A stretch of 64,000 bases of DNA, from contig NC_073746.1 of assembly GCF_029784135.1 (NCBI RefSeq), positions 144,030,556 to 144,094,555 on the forward strand, given 5' to 3'. Shown piece by piece: positions 11,095-23,484 of this stretch. Source of the DNA: Toxorhynchites rutilus septentrionalis (Eukaryota > Arthropoda > Insecta > Diptera > Culicidae). The notes under the pieces are model-generated. The model saw only the letters and a list, made by a program, of their open reading frames with translations. It was not told the DNA's origin and searched no databases. Made by a program: the position numbers and the translations under genes. Position 1 is the stretch's first letter. Every line of letters starts with the position of its first letter.

Positions 11095-12934
11095 GAGTTA
11101 GTGAAGTGTCGAAGATAATAATGAGTTTTCAGGCAGAATGAGCACTTTTCAAAAAAAAATCATTAATGAAAATTAACTCTTTCGTATCAAACTGGTGTTT
11201 AATGTGAATGGAAAACTTTGTTTTCTTCATGTGGTATAATAATCCCATACAAAAATTTTAACTGAAGATAATTTGATATTATAATGATAAGTTTTAGTGG
11301 GAAACTAATCTCGTATCCAGATGTCGACACCGTACCGTTGTCATCGCGGATACGCTTCATTCCGTTTCCGCCGTGAAGTGTATTCGAAGTGTATTCGAGA
11401 ATCAGGTTCGTTATGATTTTTCAAATTTAACTTGTTTTTAATATTCGCTCAAAAATTCTATGCAACTAGACTACATATATCCGACAAGAATCCAATTTCT
11501 TCGCAAATGTAATAATTATATAGAAGACTAGCTTCAATTTGATAGATAGACTATTAGAATCGGTCCAGTAATTTTAAAGTTATGAATTTTTGAAAAAAAG
11601 TCAATTTTGGAAGAAAGGCGAAAAGACATTGAAAAATCATAACTTCAAAACGATTTTCTGATTTTTGGATATATCATGTAAAAAATCTCAGCTGTCAAGA
11701 AAAAATATAAAAGAATTTGGCGCCCACTAGTCCAAAGCCACGAAAACATAAAAAATCAAATACAAACAATAATTACGAAAATAAAGACGAATTTTTTTGC
11801 GAGCGTAATATTTCTTTGGAAAAAATCAACTAATTGTTTTTAATTTGATATATCGACCATCCGAATCGGTATAGTAGTTGAAAAGTTATGAATTTTCGAA
11901 AAAAGACATTTTTGAAAAAAAATACTAAAAAATGGATTTTTCGATCTACGATCTTTTAACGATCTACACATACGTGAAATGTTCGTGACTCTTGTGTTCA
12001 CGAGTTTTACGTTTTAGGAGTTAGTGAAGTGTCGAAGATAATAATGAGTTTTCAGGCAGAATGAGCACTTTTCAAATAAAAATCATTAATGAAAATTAAC
12101 TCTTTCGTTTCAAACTGGTGTTTAATGTGAATGGAAAACTTTGTTTTCTTCATGTGGTATAATAATCCCATACAAAAATTTTAACTGAAGATAATTTGAT
12201 ATTATAATGATAAGTTTTAGTGGGAAACTAATCTCGTATCCAGATGTCGACACCGTACCGTTGTCATCGCGGATACGCTTCATTCCGTTTCCGCCGTGAA
12301 GTGTATTCGAAGTGTATTCGAGAATCAGGTTCGTTATGATTTTTCAAATTTAACTTGTTTTTAATATTCGCTCAAAAATTCTATGCAACTAGACTACATA
12401 TATCCGACAAGAATCCAATTTCTTCGCAAATGTAATAATTATATAGAAGACTAGCTTCAATTTGATAGATAGACTATTAGAATCGGTCCAGTAATTTTAA
12501 AGTTATGAATTTTTGAAAAAAAGTCAATTTTGGAAGAAAGGCGAAAAGACATTGAAAAATCATAACTTCAAAACGATTTTCTGATTTTTGGATATATCAT
12601 GTAAAAAATCTCAGCTGTCAAGAAAAAATATAAAAGAATATGACGCCCACTAGTCCAAAACCACGAAAGCATAAAAAATCAAATACAAACAATAATTACG
12701 AAAATAAAGACGAATTTTTTTGCGAGCGTAATATTTCTTTGAAAAAAAATCAACTAATTGTTTTTAATTTGATATATCGACCATCCGAATCGGTATAGTA
12801 GTTGAAAAGTTATGAATTTTCGAAAAAAGACATTTATGGATTTATATGGATTTTTATGGACATATATGGATTTTTCGATCTACGATCTTTTAACGATCTA
12901 CACATACGTAAAATGTTCGTGACTCTTGTGTTCA
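11095..12934. repeat. Large tandem duplication, two ~0.92-kb units
   Basis: Unit 1 (11095-12000) and unit 2 (12018-12934) both begin GAGTTAGTGAAGTGTCGAAG and end TTCGTGACTCTTGTGTTCA. They appear nearly identical, with scattered single-base changes and small gaps near 12840. Each unit has a copy of GCCGTGAAGTGTATTCG and an AATCATAACTTCAAAACG motif also found at 10696. No coding sequence is shared. The high similarity suggests a recent duplication or gene conversion; assembly error is possible. Confidence 0.85.
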
Positions 12935-13866
12935 GACTTGTGTTATACATACCGAGGAATAGAGCGCCAAGTTGATGACCACCGACAAAAATTAAAAAAA
13001 AAACGCAAACCATTCCAGATGTGTTTCATTTATCAATCTGACATGTTTGTTCTCTTTAACGTTAAATGTAAAGTGAAGAAAGGAATATATTTTTTTCGTA
13101 AAGTAGACAAATTAAATAAAGAAAATCTATGTAAATTTTGTTGTTGCAAATGTGTTATTCTTCATCGATCCACAGAACTTAACATTAATATGAGCATTGA
13201 ATGTTTAGCTCAGCTGAGGTGAATATTGCACTGCCGAACGATTTTGCATGCCAATGTCTGCGTTGTTAATTTTTATGTATGATTCTCCGATTCATTATCA
13301 GTATTTCTTCGTTGATATATTGGACATCCACTTTTATGTATTAAATAAAAAGTATTTTACAGATATGTCTGTAAATTGACACACATATATGTAAATCTGG
13401 CATCTCTGGTGGTCTGAGAATTTATTGCAAGAAATCGCTTGAAAAAATGCATGAATTTGGTTGGAAATGGAGTGGATTGAATCCGCACGCTTAGGTGTCG
13501 CATTACAGGCCTGCCCAATTAGCTAGATGTCGAATTCGTGGTAACTTACGGTAGTTTGAATTGAAATATTTTAACCATTTTAACACAAGATGAAAGATTT
13601 CATATTACTGATGGAGATTCTGCTGGAAATTTTTCCGATAGGGCAATGGGCTAAACACGATGTACTGTCGATTTCACTAACACATACATGAACGTTAGGC
13701 AAACGTCAAAGAATTTTCTTATCAGCTGAGTTGGAAAGTGAAAATTGGTGTTTACGTCAATACGTTAGAAAATTGTAATTTTTTCAAATTTCCTGGCTTT
13801 ATTCTCAACAGATCTGTTACCTAGTGTTTGTTCTTCAAATAGCGATAATAATTGAGTGGAGTAACA
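12935..13866. other. Intergenic DNA upstream of Hrs
   Basis: Contains a diverged MITE relative near 13490-13560 and AT-rich sequence. The Hrs promoter must lie here, but I see no clear TATA or initiator. A + strand frame at 12926-13222 has no recognisable domain and is judged chance. Confidence 0.4.
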
Positions 13867-16684
13867 ATGTTTCGAACCTCGAATTTCGACAAAAGCCTGG
13901 GTAAGATGATTTGCAATGTTTTTGTTTTTGTTGTAATGTGAAAAAAGTTCCTTTTAATCGCTCGGTTTTCTTTACAGAGAGTGCCACCAGCAATCTGAAT
14001 CTGGAACCAGATTGGCAATCGATTATGGTGATTTGCGACGCTATTCGACAGGGTGACGTGACGTATGTTTGAAAGGATTCTTGTTGTGAATTTTGTTCTG
14101 CTGAAAACTTGCTTTTTATTTTGTGCACAGAGCTAAACACGCCATTCAGCAGCTGAAGAAGAAAATGTTCTCAACCAATCCGCACTCGGCTCTGTATGCG
14201 CTACTTGTGCTGGAGAGCGTCGTCAAAAATTGTGGCTCACCTATTCACGACGAGATATCGAACAAGGCCAACTGTGAGATGTTTCAGAACCTGGTCAACA
14301 ATACCCAACACGAGGAAGTTCGCGCAAAGATGTTGGAACTAATCCAGGCGTGGGCTTGCGCGTTCCGTTCGGTGTTCAAGTACCGGTCGATTCGGGTGAG
14401 TATTTTGGGGGGAAAGGAGTTGGAAGAGACAGCGGTGTGCGCTAATTGAATATGTGATTCAGCGATTCGATGACAGAACTTGCAACGTCTTGTGTTCCTT
14501 AGATTAGTATTGGTCGGTCAGTAAAGGTAGTGAATGCATTGGGAGAGCTCACGGAACATTTTCAATAATTCAGTTTATTGGTGATTCATTTGTTTTGTCT
14601 AGATTATTTTCGTAATCTCGACGTTGAAACGATATCTTTATTGGAACATAAAGGCTTAAATTGACACAGAATTTTGTTTTTGGAAGGATTTCCTATGTGA
14701 AGTATAGAATGACACAGATAACATCTAATTAAATTAGCTTCAGTATTGAAGATTCGTAATGATAGCGTCCATTTTCAACATCAAATTCGAATAGTGAAAT
14801 TACGCACTGATTGATAATTTTGCTGATAAATTTGTTTTACTTTGTTCTTCCCCCTAGGACACTATGAACATTCTGAAAAGTGAAGGACATAAATTCCCGG
14901 AGTTGAAGGAAGCGGATGCAATGTTTACCTCGGAAATAGCCCCGGACTGGGCCGACGGAGAAGTATGCCATCGGTGCCGGGTGCAGTTCTCGTTCACTCA
15001 GCGAAAGCATCATTGTCGCAACTGCGGTCAAGTGTTCTGTCATCAGTGCTCATCTAAAACCAGCACTCTGCCCAAGTTTGGCATTGAGAAAGATGTTCGC
15101 GTTTGCGAGGGATGCTTCGCTCAGCTGCAGCGTCCAACTCCGACCCTTACGAAGAAACCAACCGAGGAAGAGGATTTACCAGCGGAGTATTTGAGTAGCT
15201 CATTGGCCCAACAGACGCAAGCTCCGGCACGCAAAACTGAAGAAGAGCTGCGTGAGGAAGAAGAGTTACAATTGGCGCTAGCATTGAGCCAATCAGAGGC
15301 AGAAACGAAGAAATCTAAACAGACAAGAGGGTCGTTCTATAAATCCAGTAGCCCTGAACCAGCTAAGGTCCAGCGGAGTCCAAGCCCAGTGGAAGAACCA
15401 CCAACAGATCCCGAGCTGGCTCGCTATTTGAACAGGAATTATTGGGAGCAGCGACAGGCGGCCGATTCTCCGGCTTCACCTTCCGCTCCAAGCCCGATGC
15501 CAAGTCCAATGCCAATGTCGATTCAACACAATTTGCTGCTAACAAAGGGCGGGGGAGATGATGCCGAGATAAACGAGTTTGCCCATGCGATGAAAACTCA
15601 GGTGGAAATATTTGTGAACAGAATGAAATCAAATTCGAGCCGTGGGCGCAGTATTTCTACGGATAGTTCCGTGCAAACACTGTTTATGAATTTGACTTCC
15701 CTACATTCACGACTGCTTACCTTCATCAAGGATATGGACGACAAACGCATGTGGTATGAGCAATTGCAGGACAAATTGACTCAGATAAAGGATTCTCGTG
15801 CTGCTCTGGATGTGTTGAGACAAGAACACCAGGAGAAGCTGCGTCGAATCGCGGAAGAACAGGAACGTCAAAAGCAACTACAAATGGCCCAGAAGTTGGA
15901 GATAATGCGCAAGAAAAAACAGGAATACCTTCAATACCAGCGTCAGTTGGCTTTGCAGCGCATACAAGAGCAGGAGCGTGAAATGCAAATCCGCCAAGAG
16001 CAACAGAAAGCTCAGTACCGCATGGGAACAGCGTTTCCCTTCATGTCGCCTCCGATACAGGGGCAACCGCAGGGATCTCCGGTGCATGGTGGGGTTACAA
16101 ATTATCCCGGCTATATGTATCAACAGATTCCGGCCGGTGGAACTCTTCCACACTATGGTCCACCAGGAAGTCAACCGGGAGTGCCTCCTCAAATCGGACC
16201 ACAATTGTTTTCTCCCCAGCATGGACCACCGACCAATATGAGTGGACAATATATGCCCCAAATCCAACCGGGTGCTGAGAACGTAACAAATCCGCCGCAG
16301 CAGCAGAACCTTGGACAGCCAACCCCACAGCAACTTGGTTCCGCTCCTTCATCGGGTCCAATGATGCCTCCTCCTGGGCTAAATATGATGCCCGGACAGG
16401 GTCCTCCACCAGGGCCGGTTCCAATGGCAAATGCTCCAATGATGGCACCTCCACCGCCGCAGCAAGGACATCCGATGAGTGCTGGACCCGTTCCACCACC
16501 GCCGGGAGCGCCCATCCCTTCTCAGGACCAACCACAGTCAGGAGGCCCACAATCGCATATTCCAACAACGCAACAGCCCGCTCCAGCTTCGGCTCCGCCG
16601 CAAACAGCGTCTGCACCAGCTCCGTCTCCCGCTATACCATCCGCCCCGGAACCTCCGACAGCCGAGTTGATAAGCTTTGACTAA
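13867..16684 (+). CDS. Hrs: Hepatocyte growth factor-regulated tyrosine kinase substrate (ESCRT-0 subunit)
   Basis: Binds ubiquitinated receptors and PtdIns3P on early endosomes, and with STAM starts ESCRT sorting into multivesicular bodies. Exons: 13867-13900, 13978-14062, 14131-14395, 14858-16684, all with GT/AG introns in phase, giving 736 residues (Drosophila Hrs is of similar size). VHS domain at ~8-140. FYVE domain at ~155-222 with WADGEVC, RKHHCRNCGQ and RVCEGC, the PtdIns3P and zinc signatures. UIM-like helix LREEEELQLALALSQSEAE at ~255-275. Coiled coil around 425-515 (RIAEEQERQKQ, YQRQLALQRIQEQ), then a long Q/P/G/M-rich tail. The end ELISFD fits a clathrin-box-like motif. The start is the first ATG of exon 1; the ATG at 14864 is internal. 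The 462-base third intron shows no insertion. The gene appears intact. Confidence 0.97.
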
Positions 16685-17797
16685 ATCATTCTTGAATACG
16701 ATATGAATACACTTTAACGAAACAGTAATGATTGATCCATACATCAGGTTCTCGATTTCTAGCTAAAGTTGGTGTCATGTTGTACTAAAGCCCCAAAAAG
16801 AAAAGAGGTTACAGTGAAATTGAAATCTATGTCTTTTTAATTGTTTTTTTCGCATTAGCTTCATGCTTATAGTGAATTTAATCTAAAAGGTGAACGGATA
16901 CATATTAACCGATAAACAAATATACTGAAAGCATCCAACGCAAACGTTAAACTTCGCAACGAAACTATCTATCGGCTATTCGTTATTGGGTATTGCCCAA
17001 CACAATAATAAACCACAATAATTTTCATTGCAAAATGTTGAAATTATACAAATATATCAATAGTAGTAATGTATTCAAAATTATTTCATACTTGATACGA
17101 AATAAATTTTAGGTTCCAAAATCTCATTGAACAGTACAAATGATTGAGAAATTCTGTTCGGAAATACATTACTCCTTGGACAGAATCTATGACACTGTTT
17201 GGTATCCTCAAGATAGAAAATACAATTATTAGATTATTGCAACATTATCCATGATTCTTCAACTTCGTAGAAGATTTAAGTCATTAGCAATGTCATCGCA
17301 CTAACCTCAATCAATATTCCAGCGCCGTACACGATCTATAGTTTTGTCAATCGATTGATGTTTTCGCATCAATACTCCTGTCAATACTGAATGGATTTCA
17401 GTAAAGAACAATTCCATGCCAAATCCTCCGAAAAACGGTAGATTTTGACAAGAACCTCTTCGATTTGTTTTTTCATTATCACATGACCAATTTTAATCAC
17501 AACTGAAATAACAAAATAAGGAAAAATATCATTTTAAATACACCGTTCAAAAAACTTCCTCAAAAATTTATTTGATTGAGTCTAGTTTTTGCTCGAACTT
17601 TATGTGTTGCAAATTGCATATATTTAAGCGTTTCTGAATATACCAGGGACGCAAACCAAAACAAACTAATTCTTTAAACTTTAAAGTTTAAAGGTATGCA
17701 ACAAGCACACCAAAAAACTTGAAAAATTATAACAATTGCTGCGATACTTTTTCTTCTTTTCATTTGTTCATGGAGACTTTAACCCTTTTAAGGTAAT
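16685..17797. other. Hrs 3' flank and AT-rich intergenic DNA
   Basis: No second gene seen. AATAAA at 17101-17106 and an AATAATAAACC run near 17003 are possible polyadenylation signals for Hrs. Confidence 0.45.
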
Positions 17798-17807
17798 ATT
17801 ATATTAT

Positions 17808-18209
17808 CAGGCACGTAGCGTAACTGGCACGGCACGTTTCATGCAAGACAAATATTATTGCGTGTGTTTCAAATGTGTATGCATATATATATATATATAG
17901 CGGAACGGCTCCGGGCATACACAGCACGCTTCAGACAAATGCATTAAGGAATTCTCGAAAAGAATATTTTGCCGGTGCCGGGCACGAACTACATGGGCGA
18001 GTAGCACCATACATACAAACCCAACGTCGAAGTTCGTGGTGTGGGTGCGTTCGTCGCTCTTCGGTGCGACATCGGTTCAATCACCAGTAGCATTTCTCCG
18101 CTTCGTCTGCGCTGCCGGTGGGTACAGAGAAGTTGCTATGCCTGATGATATGAATACATCATGTATTTGTCTGCCGGTGTCGGTACGTGCCGTTTACGCT
18201 ACGTGCCTG
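17808..18209. mobile_element. Inverted-repeat element, ~0.4 kb
   Basis: Left end CAGGCACGTAGCGTAACTGG and the inverted right end CAGGCACGTAGCGTAAACGG pair over at least 20 bases. The flanking TTATATTAT also continues the palindrome. A CAG start would suit a hAT-type MITE, but no clean 8-bp duplication is seen. The GC-rich interior carries two chance frames. Confidence 0.6.
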
Positions 18210-18277
18210 ATAATATAAAACGGCCTTTACGGGTACTGGTAACTATATTGCCACTAACAAAAAATATTCTTTTCGCT

Positions 18278-19482
18278 GTAGGGTAGGGCGGGGCTAGTTG
18301 TTCATTTTTGAATAAATTTGGCTATAACTTTGTAGTACGATGTTTTGCGTTAGAATGTTGTGTACCAAAATGAAGCTTACCTTTTACCCTTTCAATGGAA
18401 AATAACCAGAGAATCATTTAATTGATATTTTTCTTTTATGTCGGACTATAATAGCCTTTTTTTTGAGCAAATAATAAGCGTTTTTCCATTAGAAGCTTCC
18501 TTCATTATGAATTAATTAATTAAATCAAACCAAAAACAGTTAACAAATATCATGTAGTCAAGTAAAAAAAAAACAAATCGATGACAATTTCAAATTCTCT
18601 TCGTTGTTGGAAATTAGTCAAGCAATCTTTTCTAGCGATTTCGTCTCTCTTCCACTTCCACTTTGTGGCGCACCTGAGATGCCAGGTTTGAAGACATGTC
18701 TTTATTTTGTGAATACATTTTGAAGACATTATGAAATATGCGAAGACATTCCAGTATGATGGCGTACGTGGATTTTTAAAAGATATTATTTTCATGAAAT
18801 TCTATTATGGTGAAGACATTTTCTCGTACCATGTGAAGACATTTGGAAAAAATCACCTGGCATCGCCCCAAAGTATATTGAGATAACCTACTACATTACT
18901 CGATGCATTATTGTGAGTTCTGATATTCAATGGGAGCGTTGATTATATTTAATGAAAATTTTACAGCAAAAATATAAATATGACAATTATTTTGCAACTA
19001 GTTTGTGCAGTGGTTGGTATCAGGTTGTCTCGTTTTAAACACACTGGGTTTAGTAGTAAAACATATACTTTCTATATTTGTTTGTAGCTTGCGTAATGAT
19101 ACGCGGCATACCTAAAAAATGTATATGCGTTGCTCTCAAACGAGCAATTGCGTGTGAAAATTCAATAAACATAATTTAACAGCGATTCCCATTAACATTT
19201 AAAACTAACACATACAATAAACTATTGTTTTACGTTAGAACCGATTTTTTTCATGATTATTTACCATTTTCAGAACCAATTTTAATAGGCGCAAACAGTG
19301 AATGATTTTTTGAAAAATCGGCATCATGTTCGTATTCTTAACCTACATAATAAAAAGTTTTTTCAATTTGCTTATTTTATTGCATCAGCAATTCGCTATT
19401 CTTCATCCATAGATCGTTAATATTTTTGGACGCTCAGATTCCAAGATATCGTCACTGACCAACTAGCCCCGCCCTACCCTAC
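18278..19482. mobile_element. Non-autonomous DNA element with GC-rich 27-base inverted ends
   Basis: GTAGGGTAGGGCGGGGCTAG (left) has an inverted partner at 19456-19482, one mismatch over 27 bases. The 1.2-kb interior is AT-rich with no transposase. A TA target duplication is possible if the ends start at GGGTAGGG. A motif ACTATATTGCCAC sits just outside the left end and again inside the next element. Confidence 0.7.
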
Positions 19483-19584
19483 TATTCAGGATCTACTGTG
19501 TAAGATCATGCAGTTATTTCAATAAAATAAATGGTGTATGTGATGAAAAATTCAAATAAGTTTTTTTTCTTTGGAACTGTCTTG

Positions 19585-19655
19585 CACTAGATATATTGTA
19601 AATTTTTTCGTCGCACTAGATATATTGTAACTCACTGCACTAGAAATATTGTTTT
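19585..19655. repeat. Short tandem motif
   Basis: Three copies of TGCACTAGATATATTGTAA or near variants, separated by 10-15 bases. Confidence 0.6.
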
Positions 19656-19682
19656 AATTTTTGCATAACCAAAGGCGCACTA

Positions 19683-21478
19683 AAGTGAATCTACAAGGCA
19701 GTGTTTTTGGGGTTAACGAGCCGTGGCAACTATATTGCCACCAATTTTTTTAACTGTTTCGAGCTTGGATAGGGGGTCAGGGGAGACGACAACACTAGCG
19801 AACCGATACTGGATAGATTCTACCGGGGCCAGCAGAAATCGCCCTTATCGCAAACAGAACAGATTCTCCAATAGTTGAAATTTTTTCAAGGGTAAATATG
19901 TGTTATTCCTCATGTAAGGATTGTGTTCTCTGAAGTTGGAGTCGATTCGTTGTCTAGTTTCCACAGCCTTATAAAGCGTTAAATTATTCGATTCATTCGT
20001 CTCCGTGAAGCGATAGCTTTTTCTCGGTCGATGCTATCGACCTTGCTCGATATCTAATAGAAGTACCGGTATGTTTCTTGTTTTTTTTTCAAAAATTAAT
20101 GCTATCTTTCTGACAATTCACGGATCCCTTTGCGGAAATAAACGGCCGGTTTGTCGGCTAACCACGAATCGATCCAATTTTTGACTTCATTAAAATTGGA
20201 GAAGTGCTGGTCAACCAGACCATGTTGCATCGATCGAAAAAGGTAGTAATCGGACGGAGAAATGTCTGGAGAATACGGCGGGTGGGATAGGACCTCCCAT
20301 TTCACCGTTTCCAAGTATGTTTTGACCGGTTTCGCGACATGTGGCCGAGCATTGTCGTGCTGCAAAATAACTTTACCGTGTCTTTGCTCGTATGTGCACG
20401 GCTCAAACGCATCAATTGTCGTCGGTAGAGGTCCCCCGTAATGGTTCCATTCGGTTTTAGCAGCTCATAGTATACCACACCCAGCTGGTCCCACCAAATA
20501 GACAGCATAACCTTCTGGCCGTGAATATTCCGCGCGGCCGTCGATGTTGATGCATGGCCGGGGTATCCATATACACGACACGGGCTTCTGATCCGTTCGA
20601 TGTTATATCCGCAATGTTGTGTCTGCTGCTGACAGTATCCTGGTCTACTAAAAAGCAAAGATCTTCATATGCTGGCAGGTGCTCTCCTCTCCAACCTAGA
20701 TTTCTCAACGCAAATTTAAGGAACCTTTTCAATAGTAAATCATTAAACAATGCGTTTTATGCATACTTAACAATTACAATGACGCGACAAAATTCAGAAC
20801 CAGTACCTTGTTTCGGCTGTTTCGAGTGTTGTTTCAACCGATTTTTGAAGAACGGCTGGACGTCCAAGGAAAATGACCGCGAAGGATGTCTCTGCCATAA
20901 AGTTCGTGAAGGAATCCGGAGAAGGAATAGCAGTGACGGAGTATACTGTGGTCGGATGAGACGGAGGTAAACCTCGTCGGCTTGAACGGAAAAACTTGAG
21001 TTCATCGCCCAATAGGCTGCTCTTACATGCCATAGTATACCACGAAGACATTCAAGCATGGAGGGGGCAACATTATGTGAGGGCGCTTCTCTTGGTTTGA
21101 ATATTAAATGAATATTTGAATATTAAATTTATAATATAAAATTTATAATTTTTGCAGAATAAAGCATTAATTTTTGAAAAAAAAAACCAAGAAACTATTA
21201 TAACTACTTCTATTAGATATCGAGCAAAGTCGATAGCATCGACCGAGAAAAAGCTATCGCTTCACGGAGACGAATGAATCGAATAATTTAACGCTTTATA
21301 AGACTGTGGAAACTAGGCAACGAATCGACTCCAACTTCAGAGAACACAATCCTTACATGAGGAATAACACATATTTACCCTTGAAAATTTTTAACTATTG
21401 AAACAGTTGAAAAAAATTGGTGGCAATATAGTTGCCACGGCTCGTTAATCCAAAAAACACTGCCTTGTAGATTCACAT
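19683..21478. mobile_element. Mariner-containing element with long inverted arms, TA-flanked
   Basis: The left arm (~19683-20105) and right arm (~21165-21478) are inverted copies: GTGAATCTACAAGGCAGTG, GAGCCGTGGCAACTATATTG and GCTTTTTCTCGGTCGATGCT occur in both. The left arm has ~110 extra bases. TA stands on both sides. Typical mariners have inverted ends of ~30 bases, so 0.3-0.4 kb arms are unusual. Between the arms lie a mariner transposase remnant (minus strand) and the front half of a Tc1 transposase (+ strand), so the structure is rearranged. Confidence 0.65.
20102..20740 (-). pseudogene. Mariner DD34D transposase, decayed, N-terminal part missing
   Basis: Cut-and-paste transposase fragment. 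On the minus strand the sequence reads VMLSIWWDQ, GVVYYELLKPNGTI, QHDNARPHVA and HPPYSPDISPSDYYLFRSM. The two catalytic aspartates, in HDNARPH and PSD, are 34 residues apart, as in mariner. At least two frameshifts separate the parts, and the helix-turn-helix half is replaced by a Tc1 fragment of opposite orientation. Not functional. Confidence 0.85.
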
Positions 21479-21729
21479 TATTGGTTGGCCCCCTGTACTG
21501 GGTGGACAAGATCATGGACCAGTACCTTTAAGCCCACATCCTAAGAGATGTTATGCTGCCACATGCCGATTGGGAGATGCCCCTGAAATATCAGTTCATG
21601 CAGACTAACGATCCGAAGCACACCGTCGAGACTGTCAAAAAGTGGTTCCAGAATAACAAAAACGTCATAGAGTGGCCAGCGCAGTCACCGGATCAGAACC
21701 CTATAGAGAACATATGGGATGCTCTCTAG
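20760..21729 (+). pseudogene. Tc1-type transposase, decayed and split by the right arm of the mariner element
   Basis: The first part (20800-21100) reads SAVSSVVS, AGRPRKMTAKDVSAIK and HGGGNIM, Tc1 N-terminal and core motifs. The second part (21480-21729) reads LYWVDKIMDQY, NDPKHT, VKKWFQNNK and WPAQSPDQNPIENIWDAL. About 380 bases, the right inverted arm, lie between. In the second half the catalytic Asp before NDPKHT appears to be Thr. Stops and shifts are present. Dead copy. Confidence 0.8.
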
Positions 21730-22239
21730 GTACGTCTTAATCCATTCGAACATTTTTCCTTGAATGCTGAAATGAGGTACCGCGCGCATCATTATTTTTG
21801 GCAAATGATTTTCGTTGTTATCGTATACAACACACAAAGTACAGAAATGTTACAAACATCAATCTTCAGAATACGACAGGCCATATTATAAACGGTTTAT
21901 GGTTTTATTTGCATTGTACACTCAACGTACGTACGGACGTACTTTTACACTTTATTTTCAATTAACCAAGCGAGTGACATACCAAGTGCGTCAATGCCAT
22001 TATTGTACGGTCATGGGTTCATTCGGGGTTTTGCGCTTGCGTTATTAAATTACCCGCCAACCATATGCTAATAGTCGTTTTGATTTTAATTTATGTGTTA
22101 CTCATGTTTTATCCCTTGCATTATGGCCGTGATGAGAGATGTGTATATTCACTCTCGAATGCGTTGCTGTCTTCTGGTGTAAGGTGGATTGTATTCACAA
22201 TTCATAATTGTTCAAATTCATCGTGAAAAAGTCATCATA
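21730..22239. other. Intergenic DNA
   Basis: No gene or named repeat recognised; a 77-codon frame has no motif. Confidence 0.4.
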
Positions 22240-22620
22240 GGGGGTCTTCGTAGCCACTTGGTTAAGCCGTTCGCTTACTAAGCGATCGATCGTGAGCTCA
22301 AACTCAAGGCCCTCAATTGACCATCTTTGTTATAGAATAACTACGTCCACGCAACCGTCATCAGCGATGGAGATCGATCCACGGTGGAACAAAGATCGAT
22401 TCATCCATACAACTACTCTGCTCTGCCAGAAACATCGGGCTGCTGTTCTATTAATAACCTAACAATGAACAATATCAACTGTCTCCGCTGTCCGGTCTGC
22501 TGAACAATGGAAGAACAGAAAGAATACCCTAACGCCCAAATGGTCACTACTGTATAATTTGCCACAATGATCCTAATATATGAACCTAATAAATAAACAA
22601 ATGGGATAAACAAAAAAAAA
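22240..22620 (+). mobile_element. tRNA-derived SINE
   Basis: A TAGCCACTTGG A-box-like sequence (22251-22261) is followed by a degenerate B box (GAGCTCAAACTC, ~22294). After a ~300-base body it ends in CAAAAAAAAA. Flanking GTCATCATA and GTTATCAT(C) resemble a target duplication with one mismatch. Would be copied by LINE machinery; RNA polymerase III promoter inferred. Confidence 0.6.
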
Positions 22621-23484
22621 GTTATCATCACACGCAGCAGTGTCGTCGGCTGGGGGGTGCGGAGGGGGCGGACTGCCCCCGGGTACATGATTTTAGGGGT
22701 GCAGAAAGAACCGAACTTGTTTGAATAAATTGGGGGAAAGAGGGGTGCAAATCGACTCTTCCGCCTCGGGTGTGAAAGCTTCACTCGACGCCACTGACTC
22801 GCAGTATTATTGTACTCGTATGATCGGTCTCCTGGTCCCTTCTTGCTGCTTCCTAAACTCGTTTTGAAATCGTTTTGAATCGGTTGAAGACATCAAAATC
22901 AGTGACATACTAAAGTTATTTAATGCATTTTTCGAGCGAGTAAATCATTCTATTTCTCATCAGGCAGTTGTCTCGTAACAATTGGTCAACCGTTTATATG
23001 TGTATCTTTAATCCTTCTTAGTTTTTCCGGGACAGAGGGTTCATGGAAAAAGCACCTGAACATAACAAAGCAATCAAAAATCACTGTAAAAACCTAATAT
23101 GAAAACATATTAAAACACTCAATTGTATATCAAAATAAACATCCAATATAGTCTCGAAACGAGGAATAGCATCCGATCGCAACCGTTCATATATAAATCT
23201 GAGTTCAATCTCTACAATAACTTAATTGTTCAGGTACAAGGCTGAAGTTGCCAACCGTTGTTAAGTGAAAGTGTACTTTAGCATCGCTAGCCGTTCCATG
23301 CGCTGCTGGAAACAAAGAATGTCCTTGCTGATAGTCATGCCCTTTGCACATCGCGCATCGGGTTCGCTTCCTATTGTACCAATAAAAATCACGTCAAGTC
23401 ACCGTGAAGCTGTAACGCCATAAAATCGCTACTGCGAAATCGAATCAAAACAAACAACAAAAGTGTGCCAGCCAAGTTTATTAA
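22621..23484. other. Intergenic DNA with G-rich segment
   Basis: A G-rich run near 22648-22680 and CGACGCCACTGA near 22787 resemble repeat ends. No gene recognised. Confidence 0.35.

Noticed and set aside
15878..16616. Long minus-strand frames (151, 173 and 108 codons) opposite Hrs exon 4
   Set aside because: They mirror the GC- and proline-rich coding sequence, have low-complexity composition and no domain.
14864..16684. 606-codon frame as a gene starting at 14864
   Set aside because: The ATG is internal: exons at 13867, 13978 and 14131 supply the VHS domain and join in phase at 14858.
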